Shown here: in pieces, positions 23,781 through 31,976 of the stretch
Numbering within the stretch: the stretch's first letter is position 1
Layout of the letters: each line of letters opens with the position of its first letter
NCBI GenBank assembly: GCA_963781785.1
Contig: CAWAHD010000005.1
Location: 2,790,001 to 2,854,000, forward strand
Origin: CAWAHD01 sp963781785
Lineage (GTDB): Bacteria; Planctomycetota; Planctomycetia; Isosphaerales; Isosphaeraceae
DNA length: 64,000 nt
Direction of reading: 5' to 3'
Program-made: the position numbers and the translations under genes
The notes under the pieces: model-generated
What the model saw: the letters and a program-made list of their open reading frames with translations, nothing else
The model's database searches: none
What the model was told of the DNA's origin: nothing

Positions 23781-26723
23781 TCACTCCTCACCCTCCCCGG
23801 GACCTTCCTTCTTGCCGGCGATCTTCTGAAGGTCGCCGAGCACTTCCGAGTAAACGATCGGCGGCACGTCACCGAAGCGGAGAACGCGAACATCGTTCTC
23901 GTCTCCCGGCTCATCGTAAGTGTAGCTGCCGGTCTTGACGCTGCCCGAGCGGACGAAGAAAACGTCTTGCAGCTTGATCTCGGCTGACATATCGATGCCG
24001 ATGAACATCCCATCCAGCCCAAGAAAGACGTCCACCCCGGCGGCCGGAAAGCTCTTGAAATAGGTCGTGATGCCGCCGCCATCGCAGACCGAGCCACGCG
24101 TCCAGCCCAGGCGGTCGGCCCGGCCCTTGAACGTCATTCCATTCAAGTTGGTTCCGGCATATTCGGCGAGGCTCTTCTTCAGGGCGCGGTCCGGTGCCAA
24201 CGGCACCACAGGCCGATCGAGCTGGGGGAACGGCGGGGTGATCTCGTAATCCGCCAGGTGCGTCTGCCAGGCTGTGCGCTCCGGATCGGTCAGCTCGAGG
24301 GGATGAATGATTCCGATATTTCCGTGCTCAGGCAGCGTGAATGGCTGGTCCGTGGCCTGGGTGAAGCTACGATCCTCGAGCGCTCGAAACGTACCTTGAA
24401 GCTTGCCGGAATCGTCGTACACACCCCAGATCAGACGAACCGCCATCGGCAACAAAACCGGATGCATCGTGAACAGCTCGCGAAAACGGGCGACGGGCCA
24501 GCGCTGTTGCTTCACCATGAGGTTTTCGAGACGGAGCACCTGGGCTTTCACCACCTCGCGCAAGGTCGCCCCCAGTTCCTTGAACTCGGCGAGGACTTCC
24601 TTGGGAGCCGTCTTGGGAAGCGACGCGAGCTTCTTGTTCTTGGCCGCGTCGATGAACTGGAGCTTGAGGTCGGTGCTGATCCGGGCCTCGACCGTCTTGC
24701 CGCCGCAGTCGATCAACCGCGTCTGGCCCGGCTCGAAGCCCAGCCAGGGCACGACGCGGTCCCCCAGCTCGTCGGTCGTGATGCCAAGGTTCTCTGCGGC
24801 AGCCGCAAAGGCATCGACGGCTGCTTTTCCCACATTCTTGTTCTTGGCTCGGTAGCGGAGCGCGAGCGCGTCGATTGTAAGCAGGGCTTGATCGGTGCCG
24901 AGAAGCGAGAGTGCCTGCACTGCGTATTCGGCCATCTTGCCCCGGCTGCTATCGGCCCACTCGCGGATCTGCTGGCTCAAAATCGACACCAGGCGATCGT
25001 CGCCCAGGAGGCCGGCCAGCGCAAGCGCCCAGCGATCGCCGGCATCGACCTTGGAAGCCAGGAATTGCCTGAGGATCTCGATGGCAAAATCGCCGCTCGT
25101 GGCCCGATCGATCATGCCGTAGAGCGGCTTCGCCTCGACGTCAGCGCGGATTTCCTTCGCACGAGACTGACGATACAGCAGGTACCTGACGGCCTCCTGG
25201 CCGAGTGGATCACCGCCCTTGAAACGGAGTGCCGGCAGCCTCGACTCGTTGATCCAGCCTGCCGGCAGTTCCTTGAGCTTGTCGGCGACGTGCGCGATCC
25301 GCGCGTCGACCTCCTCTCGCGTGACCTGGCGCCCGCTCGCGGCCCAGGCCGCTTCCAGTCCGAGCAAGATCGCGTCGCGAACGCTCTCGTCAGGCTCGTC
25401 GTCCACGCGTTTTTCCAAGAGCTCGAGCGCCTTCTCCGAGTTCACCGAGGTGAGCAAGGTGACGGCGGCGCCGCGGGAATCGGCTTTCTTTTCGAGGAGC
25501 AGTTTGCCCGCGCGGGCGACAGCAGCGTCGCCGAGCCTTGCCAGGGCTCGTGCAGCCGCATCCCGGACCGGCTTCGATTTGTTCGCCAGAAGGGTCCAGA
25601 GCGAATCGGCCACGAGGGAAACGTTCCACTGCGCCGCCACATTGATGAATCGGGCGGCCCTCGTCTTATCGTCGAACCCGCGGTTGAGCGTCTGGAGGAT
25701 CAGCTCGTCCTGGGAATCATCGCGGATCGCGATCAAGTGAGGCAGCGTGGACAGGGCCAGCTCCGGATCCTTCGTGTTGAGCGCAGCTTGCAGGGCTGGA
25801 AGGCTCTCGGACTTGAGAAATCGTGCCACCGCGGCGACGATCTGGGTCTTCCACCCTGTCTGCGGGCTTGCGAGGTGGGCAACAATATCTGGGAGCGCCT
25901 CCTTGCCGAATTTTTCGACCATCCACTCGGCGACCGGACCGTGGTTATTGGTGAGCGACGGACCTGCCAGGGAAGCGCGCGCCGCTTCAAGTGCCTCCTG
26001 TCGGTACCTGACTGGATCGACCTCGAAGAATTCCTGGGCGAGGTGAAAGCGGTACCAGGTGTTCTTCATCGACTGGAAGAAGTCGTGAACTTCCTTTTCG
26101 AAGCGTGCTCCGCCCTTCCGCAGCATCAGGCGGGCGGCATAGGCATTGTTGCTGGTGCCGCTGGATTCCGTGAGGAGAACCGGGAAGAGCGGCGGAATCC
26201 GGTCCGGGGCAAACTCGACCAGGAACTCGACGAGTGCAACGTTCAGTCCGTCGAAGACGCCCTGCTGGACCACATTCCGGAGATCCGGATCGGCAATACT
26301 GAGCACGTAGCGGCCGGCCGACGTTGGTTTGCCGTCGCGAGCGAACACATGCACTTGACGGAAGAGAGCATCGATGCCGCTGGCCGTCGCCTCGAGCGAT
26401 GCCAGCTCGGCCCGGACGGCCGCCACGATATCGTCGCCTGGCTTCTCTTTGCGAAGCGCATCATTTAACCATTCCCCGAGTGATCCCAGCGTCATCCTGG
26501 CGAACATGACGTGGAGCACGCGCCGATCGTCGTCGGTCCAGTCCCGGAGTGGCGCGAGTGCTTTCGCGAGTACGGTTCCCTCCCATGACCAACCGCCGTT
26601 CTGGGCCGGCTGGATCTGGGACAGGGCCTTACGATCGCCGGTGAGAATGTATTGCTCGATCAACTTCTGAGGAAACCCCGGAAAGCGGCCAAGCTGCTCG
26701 AGCGCCTGCTGGACTCGTGTCAT
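23781..26723 (-). CDS. DUF4132 protein with HEAT-like repeats (YehI/MolR-like), copy 1
   Basis: 980 residues, intact, with an excellent ribosome-binding site (GGGAGGAG, 4 bases before ATG 26723). A roughly 100-residue N-terminal segment (LEQLGRFPGFPQKLIEQ) is absent from copy 2. HEAT-like repeats follow, then the DUF4132 C-terminal region (HPLELTDPERTAWQTHLADYEI, TFKGRADRLGWTRGS, SGSVKTGSYTYDEPG). The two copies form a two-gene minus-strand operon facing the SWIM gene. Tandem duplication followed by N-terminal divergence is the simplest history; the copies might form a heteromer. Confidence 0.85.
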   Translation of the reverse strand: MTRVQQALEQLGRFPGFPQKLIEQYILTGDRKALSQIQPAQNGGWSWEGTVLAKALAPLRDWTDDDRRVLHVMFARMTLGSLGEWLNDALRKEKPGDDIVAAVRAELASLEATASGIDALFRQVHVFARDGKPTSAGRYVLSIADPDLRNVVQQGVFDGLNVALVEFLVEFAPDRIPPLFPVLLTESSGTSNNAYAARLMLRKGGARFEKEVHDFFQSMKNTWYRFHLAQEFFEVDPVRYRQEALEAARASLAGPSLTNNHGPVAEWMVEKFGKEALPDIVAHLASPQTGWKTQIVAAVARFLKSESLPALQAALNTKDPELALSTLPHLIAIRDDSQDELILQTLNRGFDDKTRAARFINVAAQWNVSLVADSLWTLLANKSKPVRDAAARALARLGDAAVARAGKLLLEKKADSRGAAVTLLTSVNSEKALELLEKRVDDEPDESVRDAILLGLEAAWAASGRQVTREEVDARIAHVADKLKELPAGWINESRLPALRFKGGDPLGQEAVRYLLYRQSRAKEIRADVEAKPLYGMIDRATSGDFAIEILRQFLASKVDAGDRWALALAGLLGDDRLVSILSQQIREWADSSRGKMAEYAVQALSLLGTDQALLTIDALALRYRAKNKNVGKAAVDAFAAAAENLGITTDELGDRVVPWLGFEPGQTRLIDCGGKTVEARISTDLKLQFIDAAKNKKLASLPKTAPKEVLAEFKELGATLREVVKAQVLRLENLMVKQQRWPVARFRELFTMHPVLLPMAVRLIWGVYDDSGKLQGTFRALEDRSFTQATDQPFTLPEHGNIGIIHPLELTDPERTAWQTHLADYEITPPFPQLDRPVVPLAPDRALKKSLAEYAGTNLNGMTFKGRADRLGWTRGSVCDGGGITTYFKSFPAAGVDVFLGLDGMFIGIDMSAEIKLQDVFFVRSGSVKTGSYTYDEPGDENDVRVLRFGDVPPIVYSEVLGDLQKIAGKKEGPGEGEE

Positions 26724-26941
26724 TGGTCTCCTCCCGGTTGCGTATCGCAGAGTGATTGGGCTGCGGGAATCAAAAGAGCCAGTTCATCCGGCGAAACCGT
26801 GATGGGCCTCCAGGAATGGGTCGGTCATTTCCGGCCCGTTCCGTCGCGCGTCCAAACGGTTGTTTTATCACGATTTCGATGTAGGGGGCTACGATGAGGT
26901 CGGTGCCTTCAATCAGGACATCCTCTGGCGCTGCGAGGGGA

Positions 26942-26970
26942 TTGACTTGGCGGCCCGGGGGTTGTAAGTT
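26942..26970 (+). promoter_or_regulatory. candidate sigma-70 type promoter of the sulfur operon
   Basis: TTGACT at 26942-26947 and TAAGTT at 26965-26970 are 17 bp apart. This would start transcription about 15 bases before the riboswitch P1 stem. The -10 match is 4 of 6, so the call is tentative. Confidence 0.4.
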
Positions 26971-26991
26971 GGTTTCAATTACAATTCGGTG

Positions 26992-27163
26992 CGCATCTTA
27001 TCCAGAGTGGCTGAGGGACGGGCCCGATGACGCCACAGCAACCGGTTCACCACCGTGGTGGATGCTGGTGCTAACTCCCGCCCAGCGTGGGCTTGCCGAG
27101 CGATTGTACGGCCGAGAGCCGAGAAAGAGCCGGTGGTTCACGCCGATGGGGCAGATAAGATGG
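26992..27163 (+). ncRNA. SAM-I class riboswitch
   Basis: The conserved core is present: CTTATCCAGAG, then GAGGGACGGGCCC, ATGACGCC, GCAACC and GGTGCTAACTCC. The closing P1 helix is perfect over nine pairs: CATCTTATC at 26994-27002 with GATAAGATG at 27154-27162. Between the GGTGCTAACTCC box and P1 there is an enlarged P4 region of about 75 bases. Its position 260 bp ahead of the threonine-synthase-like gene implies that S-adenosylmethionine represses the downstream operon. I did not find a clear intrinsic terminator after the aptamer, so control may be at translation or by a terminator I cannot see. Confidence 0.88.
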
Positions 27164-27421
27164 TCAAAGGTGAGCCCCCGATTCGGCTCTCGCTTTTGCC
27201 TTCCTTATTGATTCCCTCCCCATTGCACATCGAGCCGGGCACTCTGGATAGCGGCGCACTGAATCCAACCGTGTTGTCAGCCTTCATGGTGGGGCGACAG
27301 GCGAGTGTCGGGGATTCCGCCTCGTGGATTCGAGGTGCGCGACATCTCCGTCCTCGAAGCCCGATTGCCGTGTCAAGGATTCGCCCGCTCCATTTTCTTG
27401 ATTCTTACGGGAGATTCGACG

Positions 27422-28690
27422 GTGTCCGCAGAGACAGTCAGTGGACTCAAGTGCCGGTTGTGCGGCAAGCTTTATCCCAAGGAGGCACTCAACTTTTGCA
27501 CGGACGATTTCGGACCCTTGGAGGTCGTCTACGACTACGCCGAAGTGGCGCGCACCATGACGCGCTCGGCGGTCGAGCGCCGGCCGAGGACGATGTGGCG
27601 TTACCGCGAGCTCTTGCCGATCGACGGCGAGCCGACCGTCGGGCGCCAGGTGGGCTGCACGCCGCTCGTCCGTGCCGACCGGCTGGCCAAGGCGCTGGGC
27701 GTGGCCGAGCTTTACATCAAGAACGACGCCGTCAACTATCCCACTCTTTCGTTCAAGGACCGGGTTGTCGCCGTGGCGCTTTCGAAGGCCGTCGAGCTCG
27801 GCTTCCAGACGGTGGGATGCGCGTCGACGGGAAACCTCGCCAACAGCGTGGCGGCCAATGCCGCCGCCGCTGGCCTCGACGCCTATGTGCTGATTCCCGA
27901 TGGTCTCGAGCAAGGCAAGGTTCTGGGTGCCACGATCTATGGGGCCAAGGTCATCGCCATCGAAGGGAACTACGACCAGGTCAACCGTCTGTGCTCCCAG
28001 ATTGCGTTTCGTTTCGGCTGGGGATTCGTCAACGTCAATCTGCGGCCGTTCTATGCAGAGGGGTCCAAAACGTTTGGCTTCGAGATCGCCGAAGACCTGG
28101 GCTGGCGCGTTCCCGACCACGTCGTCGCACCGATGGCCGGCGGCAGCCTGATCGGCAAGATCCACAAGGCATTCAAGGAGCTCGAGCTCCTCGGCTTCGT
28201 GGACGGGCCGGTCACGACCCGCGTGCATGGTGCGCAGGCGACCGGCTGTAACCCGATCTCGGCGACGGTGAAAAACGGGGCGAACAAGATCAAGCCGATC
28301 AAGAACCCCCAGACGATCGCCAAGAGCCTGGCCATCGGGGATCCCGCCGACGGCTATTTCGCCTCGCAACTGATCAAAGCGACGGGCGGCTGGAGCGAGG
28401 ACGTCGACGATGAGGCGATCATCGATGCGATGAAGCTGCTCGCCGAGACCGAGGGCATCTGGACCGAGACGGCCGGCGGCGTGACGCTGGCGGTCGCTCA
28501 GAAGCTGATCGAGCAGGGACGGATCGATCGAGATGAGTCGATCGTGGTCTGTATCACCGGCAACGGGCTGAAAACGCAGGAGCCGCTTCTCGAGCGAATG
28601 CCGCGGCCAGCCCTCATCAAACCGACGCTCGAGCAATTCGAGGCTCTCCTCGAGACGTATTCACCGGCCCTCGCCGGGAGCACGGGTTAA
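27422..28690 (+). CDS. threonine synthase-like PLP enzyme, SAM-riboswitch controlled
   Basis: 422 residues. An N-terminal zinc-ribbon-like pair (CRLCGK ... FC) leads into a fold-type II PLP enzyme with the PLP lysine in TLSFKDR, the phosphate-binding ASTGNLANS loop and a glycine-rich MAGGSL motif. GTG 27422 is chosen because GGGAG lies 8 bases upstream. Family members make threonine from O-phosphohomoserine. Here the gene follows a SAM riboswitch and precedes genes for a sulfur carrier and its activating enzyme. I infer that it may instead put sulfur onto O-phosphohomoserine to make homocysteine. Ordinary threonine synthase activity cannot be excluded. Confidence 0.85.
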   Translation: MSAETVSGLKCRLCGKLYPKEALNFCTDDFGPLEVVYDYAEVARTMTRSAVERRPRTMWRYRELLPIDGEPTVGRQVGCTPLVRADRLAKALGVAELYIKNDAVNYPTLSFKDRVVAVALSKAVELGFQTVGCASTGNLANSVAANAAAAGLDAYVLIPDGLEQGKVLGATIYGAKVIAIEGNYDQVNRLCSQIAFRFGWGFVNVNLRPFYAEGSKTFGFEIAEDLGWRVPDHVVAPMAGGSLIGKIHKAFKELELLGFVDGPVTTRVHGAQATGCNPISATVKNGANKIKPIKNPQTIAKSLAIGDPADGYFASQLIKATGGWSEDVDDEAIIDAMKLLAETEGIWTETAGGVTLAVAQKLIEQGRIDRDESIVVCITGNGLKTQEPLLERMPRPALIKPTLEQFEALLETYSPALAGSTG

Positions 28691-28786
28691 CCGCGATTCA
28701 GGCCGCCGATTTCTCTGCTGTTTTTCACTCTCACTGGCATCCGCCGACAGGCCGATTGCCGTGGTCTCTCTCGCAAGGATCGAAAT

Positions 28787-29056
28787 ATGTCAGTCGTGCG
28801 CATTCCCACCCCGCTTCGTCCGCACGCCGCGGGCCTGGACCGCGTCGAGGCTTCCGGCTCGACCGTCGGCGAGATCCTGGCTGATCTCGGGGCCAGATAC
28901 CCGGCTCTTCGCGAACGGCTGTTCGACGGCGACGAGCTGCGGCGGTTCGTCAATATCTACGTGAACGATGAAGATATTCGCTACCTCGACGACCTGGCGA
29001 CCGCCGTCGCGACCAGCGACGAGATCAGCATCATCCCGGCCGTGGCCGGCGGTTGA
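28787..29056 (+). CDS. MoaD/ThiS-family ubiquitin-like sulfur carrier protein
   Basis: 89 residues with a beta-grasp pattern and the essential C-terminal diglycine (IIPAVAGG), so no proteolytic trimming is needed before activation. AAGGA lies 7 bases before the ATG. Such proteins are adenylated at the terminal glycine by a MoeB/ThiF enzyme and converted to a thiocarboxylate. The matching activating enzyme is the next gene, 50 bp downstream. The threonine-synthase-like gene and the riboswitch upstream point to homocysteine or methionine supply rather than molybdopterin or thiamine synthesis; no other gene of those pathways is nearby. Confidence 0.88.
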   Translation: MSVVRIPTPLRPHAAGLDRVEASGSTVGEILADLGARYPALRERLFDGDELRRFVNIYVNDEDIRYLDDLATAVATSDEISIIPAVAGG

Positions 29057-29105
29057 ACAGGGCCAGACAAGCATGCGAGATCGATCGAAAGGAGAAGAAA
29101 AGCCG

Positions 29106-30143
29106 ATGGTCTCTGACTCACTCGATCGCTACAGCCGGCAGATCCGGTTTCCCCAGCTCGGGGAGGCCGGCCAACGCAGGCTCTGCGCCAGCCGGGTGAG
29201 CCTCTGCGGCTGCGGCGCTCTGGGAACCGTACTGGCCAACCACCTGGCTCGCGCGGGAGTCGGATCAATCCGGATCATCGACCGCGATTTCATCGAGACC
29301 CATAACCTCCAGCGCCAGATTCTGTTCGACGAGGAAGACGTCGCGCTCAACCTTCCCAAGGCCGAGGCTGCCGCACGGAAGATCCGGGTGATCAACAGCA
29401 CGATCCAGGTCGAGCCGGTCGTCACCGACATCGACCACACCAACATCATCGACCTGGTGGGCGACGCCGATTTGATACTTGACGGGACGGACAACTTCGA
29501 GACGCGGTACCTGATCAACGACGCCGCCGTCAAGCTGGGCAAGCCCTGGGTTTATGGAGGCGTCATCGGCAGCGAAGGCCAGACAATGACGATCATTCCG
29601 GGAAAGACGCCGTGCCTGCGATGCCTGATCGAGACGGCTCCGCCACCCGGGATGACACCGACCTGCGAGACGGCCGGAGTGCTCGGGCCCGCCGTCGCTG
29701 TGATCGCTTCGTTCGAGGCGATCGAAGCGATCAAGCTCTTGAGCGGAGCGCACGAGGCCCTGAACCCGCACCTGATCATGGTCGACGTCTGGGACTGGAC
29801 ATTCCGCCAGCTCAAGGTGGCGGGCTTGCGCGACACGGTCGATTGCCCGTGCTGCGTGCAGAGACAATTCGAGTGGCTGGACGGGGGCATGGGCTCGCAC
29901 ACGACGACGCTGTGCGGGCGAAACGCCGTACAGGTCGCCGTGAGGCGATCCGAGCTGCTGAATTTTCGCGAGCTCGCGAGTCGGCTGGAGGGACTGGGCT
30001 CGGTGCGGCATAATGCTTTCATGCTGCGTTTCTCGACCGAGGGCTACGAATTCACCGTCTTCCCCGACGGCCGAGCGATCATCAAAGGGACCAACGACAT
30101 CGCCAAGGCCCGAACCCTGTATGCTCAATACGTGGGGAGCTGA
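29106..30143 (+). CDS. MoeB/ThiF/HesA-family adenylyltransferase for the sulfur carrier
   Basis: 345 residues. E1-like fold: CGCGALGT nucleotide loop, RIIDRDFIETHNLQRQ, the DGTDNFETRYLIND segment, zinc cysteines in CLRC and CPCC, and a conserved cysteine in TCETAGVLGP. There is no rhodanese domain. A C-terminal tail of about 75 residues (FTVFPDGRAIIKGT) follows the E1 domain, as in many stand-alone ThiF-family proteins. ATG 29106 is preferred, with AAAGGAG upstream; an in-frame ATG at 29073 is less likely. It would adenylate and load sulfur on the preceding MoaD-like protein. Confidence 0.88.
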   Translation: MVSDSLDRYSRQIRFPQLGEAGQRRLCASRVSLCGCGALGTVLANHLARAGVGSIRIIDRDFIETHNLQRQILFDEEDVALNLPKAEAAARKIRVINSTIQVEPVVTDIDHTNIIDLVGDADLILDGTDNFETRYLINDAAVKLGKPWVYGGVIGSEGQTMTIIPGKTPCLRCLIETAPPPGMTPTCETAGVLGPAVAVIASFEAIEAIKLLSGAHEALNPHLIMVDVWDWTFRQLKVAGLRDTVDCPCCVQRQFEWLDGGMGSHTTTLCGRNAVQVAVRRSELLNFRELASRLEGLGSVRHNAFMLRFSTEGYEFTVFPDGRAIIKGTNDIAKARTLYAQYVGS

Positions 30144-30267
30144 GCGCAATACCGTTTCATGAGCGATGCCCCGGAGAAACGACGAGGCTCGGGATCGACG
30201 AATTTGCCCCGCACCGGCGTGGGGAACGTCATGCTGATCACGGTTTCTCCCAGCAAAGGAACAATTG

Positions 30268-30636
30268 ATGCCGACGCCTGAGTTCAAGCACATCCAGTTG
30301 AGCACGGTCAAGGACGTCACCCTGGTCGAGATCGTCAGCAAGGACCTTCAGGGGCCCAAAGCTGCGCAGGAGCTCGGTGCCGAGCTTGCCCAGGTGGCCG
30401 CGCAGGACTGGGCGAAACGGGTTCTCCTGGACTTCCGCCGGACCCGTTTCATGAGCAGCTCCGCGTTCGCCGTTCTTTTCCGGATCGTCCGGGATGCCAA
30501 GGCCAAAGGTCTGGAGTTGAAGTTCTGCGAGATGGCCGAAAGCGTGCTACTGGGGGCAGATATCGTTGGGCTCCCCAAAGTCGTCGAGATCCTTCCCGAC
30601 CAGCGCTCGGCCCTGCGGTCCTTCGAGCCTGCCTGA
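30268..30636 (+). CDS. STAS-domain protein (anti-anti-sigma factor type)
   Basis: 122 residues. Single STAS domain with the phosphorylatable serine region MSSSAFAVLF and the usual alternating strand/helix pattern. ATG 30268 follows AAAGGAAC. Proteins of this type are normally controlled by a serine kinase and phosphatase and release a sigma factor or other partner. Its place between the E1-like gene and the cysteine desulfurase is unusual. It may be a simple insertion in the operon or may link sulfur supply to a stress response; the sequence does not decide. Confidence 0.82.
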   Translation: MPTPEFKHIQLSTVKDVTLVEIVSKDLQGPKAAQELGAELAQVAAQDWAKRVLLDFRRTRFMSSSAFAVLFRIVRDAKAKGLELKFCEMAESVLLGADIVGLPKVVEILPDQRSALRSFEPA

Positions 30637-30706
30637 TGGGCCCTGGAAACCCGATCTGCGATCGAAGTCTTCGAGTTCAGGATTTCGGATTGAGGATTTT
30701 CCTCCG

Positions 30707-31858
30707 TTGATTTACCTCGACAACGCGGCCACCAGTTTTCCCAAGCCCGAGACTGTCTATCAGGCGCTGGACCAGTTTGCGCGCACCAGCCTGGCGAATC
30801 CGGGTCGGGCCGGGCACCGGATGGCGGTCGCGGCCGAGCAGTCGATCGGCGATGCCAGGCACGCCCTCAACCAGTTCTTCGGCGGCGACGCCCTGGAGCG
30901 GTGGATCTTCACGCTCAACTGCACCGACGGACTGAACCTTGCGATCAAGGGGATCATCCGCCAGGGTGACCATGTGATCACAACCGACCTCGAGCACAAT
31001 TCGATCAGCCGGCCTCTGGTCGCGCTTCAGAAAGCCGGGGTCATCTCGCTGACGCGAGTCGCGTCCGCAGAAGGGTACATCGATCCGGAGGCGATCAAAA
31101 AAGCGATCACCCCGCAGACGGCCCTGGTGGCGATGACCCACGCCTCGAACGTGCTCGGCACGGTTCAGCCGATCGAGGAAATTGCGCGGGTCGTCCGTGA
31201 TTTCGGTGCTCTCTTCCTGGTCGACGCGGCCCAGTCCGCGGGGGTCGTGGCGATCGACCTCAAGGCGACGCCGATCGACTTTCTGGCTTTTCCCGGGCAC
31301 AAGGCCATGTACGGCCCGACCGGCACCGGCGTGCTCTACGTCGGTCCGCGCGCCGATGGTAAAATCCGCGCATGGCGTGAAGGGGGCACGGGCGGCGATT
31401 CCGCGAGCCCGACTCAGCCGGATGTGTTTCCGCATCTCCTCGAGGGGGGAACGCCCAACGTGCTGGGAATCGTCGGACTGACGGCGGGGCTTGCCTGGGT
31501 CAAGGAGCGCGGGCCGGACGAGCTGCGCAGAGAAGAGATCGCTCTCCTTGAGCCCGTCGTCGATTGGGCGGAATCCGCCGAAGGCTGGCAGGTAGCAGGC
31601 CGCTGGGCCCCCGAAACCCATGTAGGCGCACTATCCTTGATCGTCCCCGAATCGCTCACGCCGCTAGACATCGGAGCGATTCTTGACGTGAGCTTCGACA
31701 TCGCGGTCCGGGCCGGGTTGCATTGCGCACCCTATGTGCACCGCGCACTCGGCACGTTTCCCGACGGAACGCTCCGCCTGAGCCCGGGTCCCTTCACGAC
31801 GCCTGATGATATTCGGGCGTTTATCGATGCCCTGGCGCAGATCACGGCGACCGTGTGA
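30707..31858 (+). CDS. cysteine desulfurase family protein
   Basis: About 383 residues. Fold-type I PLP enzyme: N-terminal YLDNAATSFPKP, aspartate in LVDAAQSAG, PLP lysine in PGHKAMYGPTG, and the sulfur-accepting cysteine in RAGLHCAPYVHR. The last motif and the length fit the SufS/CsdA-related subgroup rather than IscS. TTG 30707 is the likely start, with GAGG about 11 bases ahead. Just upstream is an AT-rich GGATTTCGGATTGAGGATT motif typical of intergenic filler repeats. It would deliver persulfide sulfur from cysteine to the thiocarboxylate system upstream. Confidence 0.85.
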   Translation: MIYLDNAATSFPKPETVYQALDQFARTSLANPGRAGHRMAVAAEQSIGDARHALNQFFGGDALERWIFTLNCTDGLNLAIKGIIRQGDHVITTDLEHNSISRPLVALQKAGVISLTRVASAEGYIDPEAIKKAITPQTALVAMTHASNVLGTVQPIEEIARVVRDFGALFLVDAAQSAGVVAIDLKATPIDFLAFPGHKAMYGPTGTGVLYVGPRADGKIRAWREGGTGGDSASPTQPDVFPHLLEGGTPNVLGIVGLTAGLAWVKERGPDELRREEIALLEPVVDWAESAEGWQVAGRWAPETHVGALSLIVPESLTPLDIGAILDVSFDIAVRAGLHCAPYVHRALGTFPDGTLRLSPGPFTTPDDIRAFIDALAQITATV

Positions 31859-31976
31859 AGCGGCGTCCGAGACGAAGATTCTTGTCGCGTCGCCCTGATC
31901 AACTATGGTGTAAGTGGTGGGTGAACGAGCACCCCGTCGAGAAGAATATCCGGCGAATGCGAGTGGAGCGTGATTG

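Noticed and set aside
24258..26468. A 736-codon plus-strand frame
   Set aside because: It mirrors the DUF4132 gene on the other strand and shows no family motif or ribosome-binding site.
29821..29870. Molybdopterin synthesis as the role of the MoaD/MoeB pair
   Set aside because: No moaA, moaC, moaE or mogA nearby, while a SAM riboswitch and a ThrC-like gene are in the same unit. Not fully excluded.
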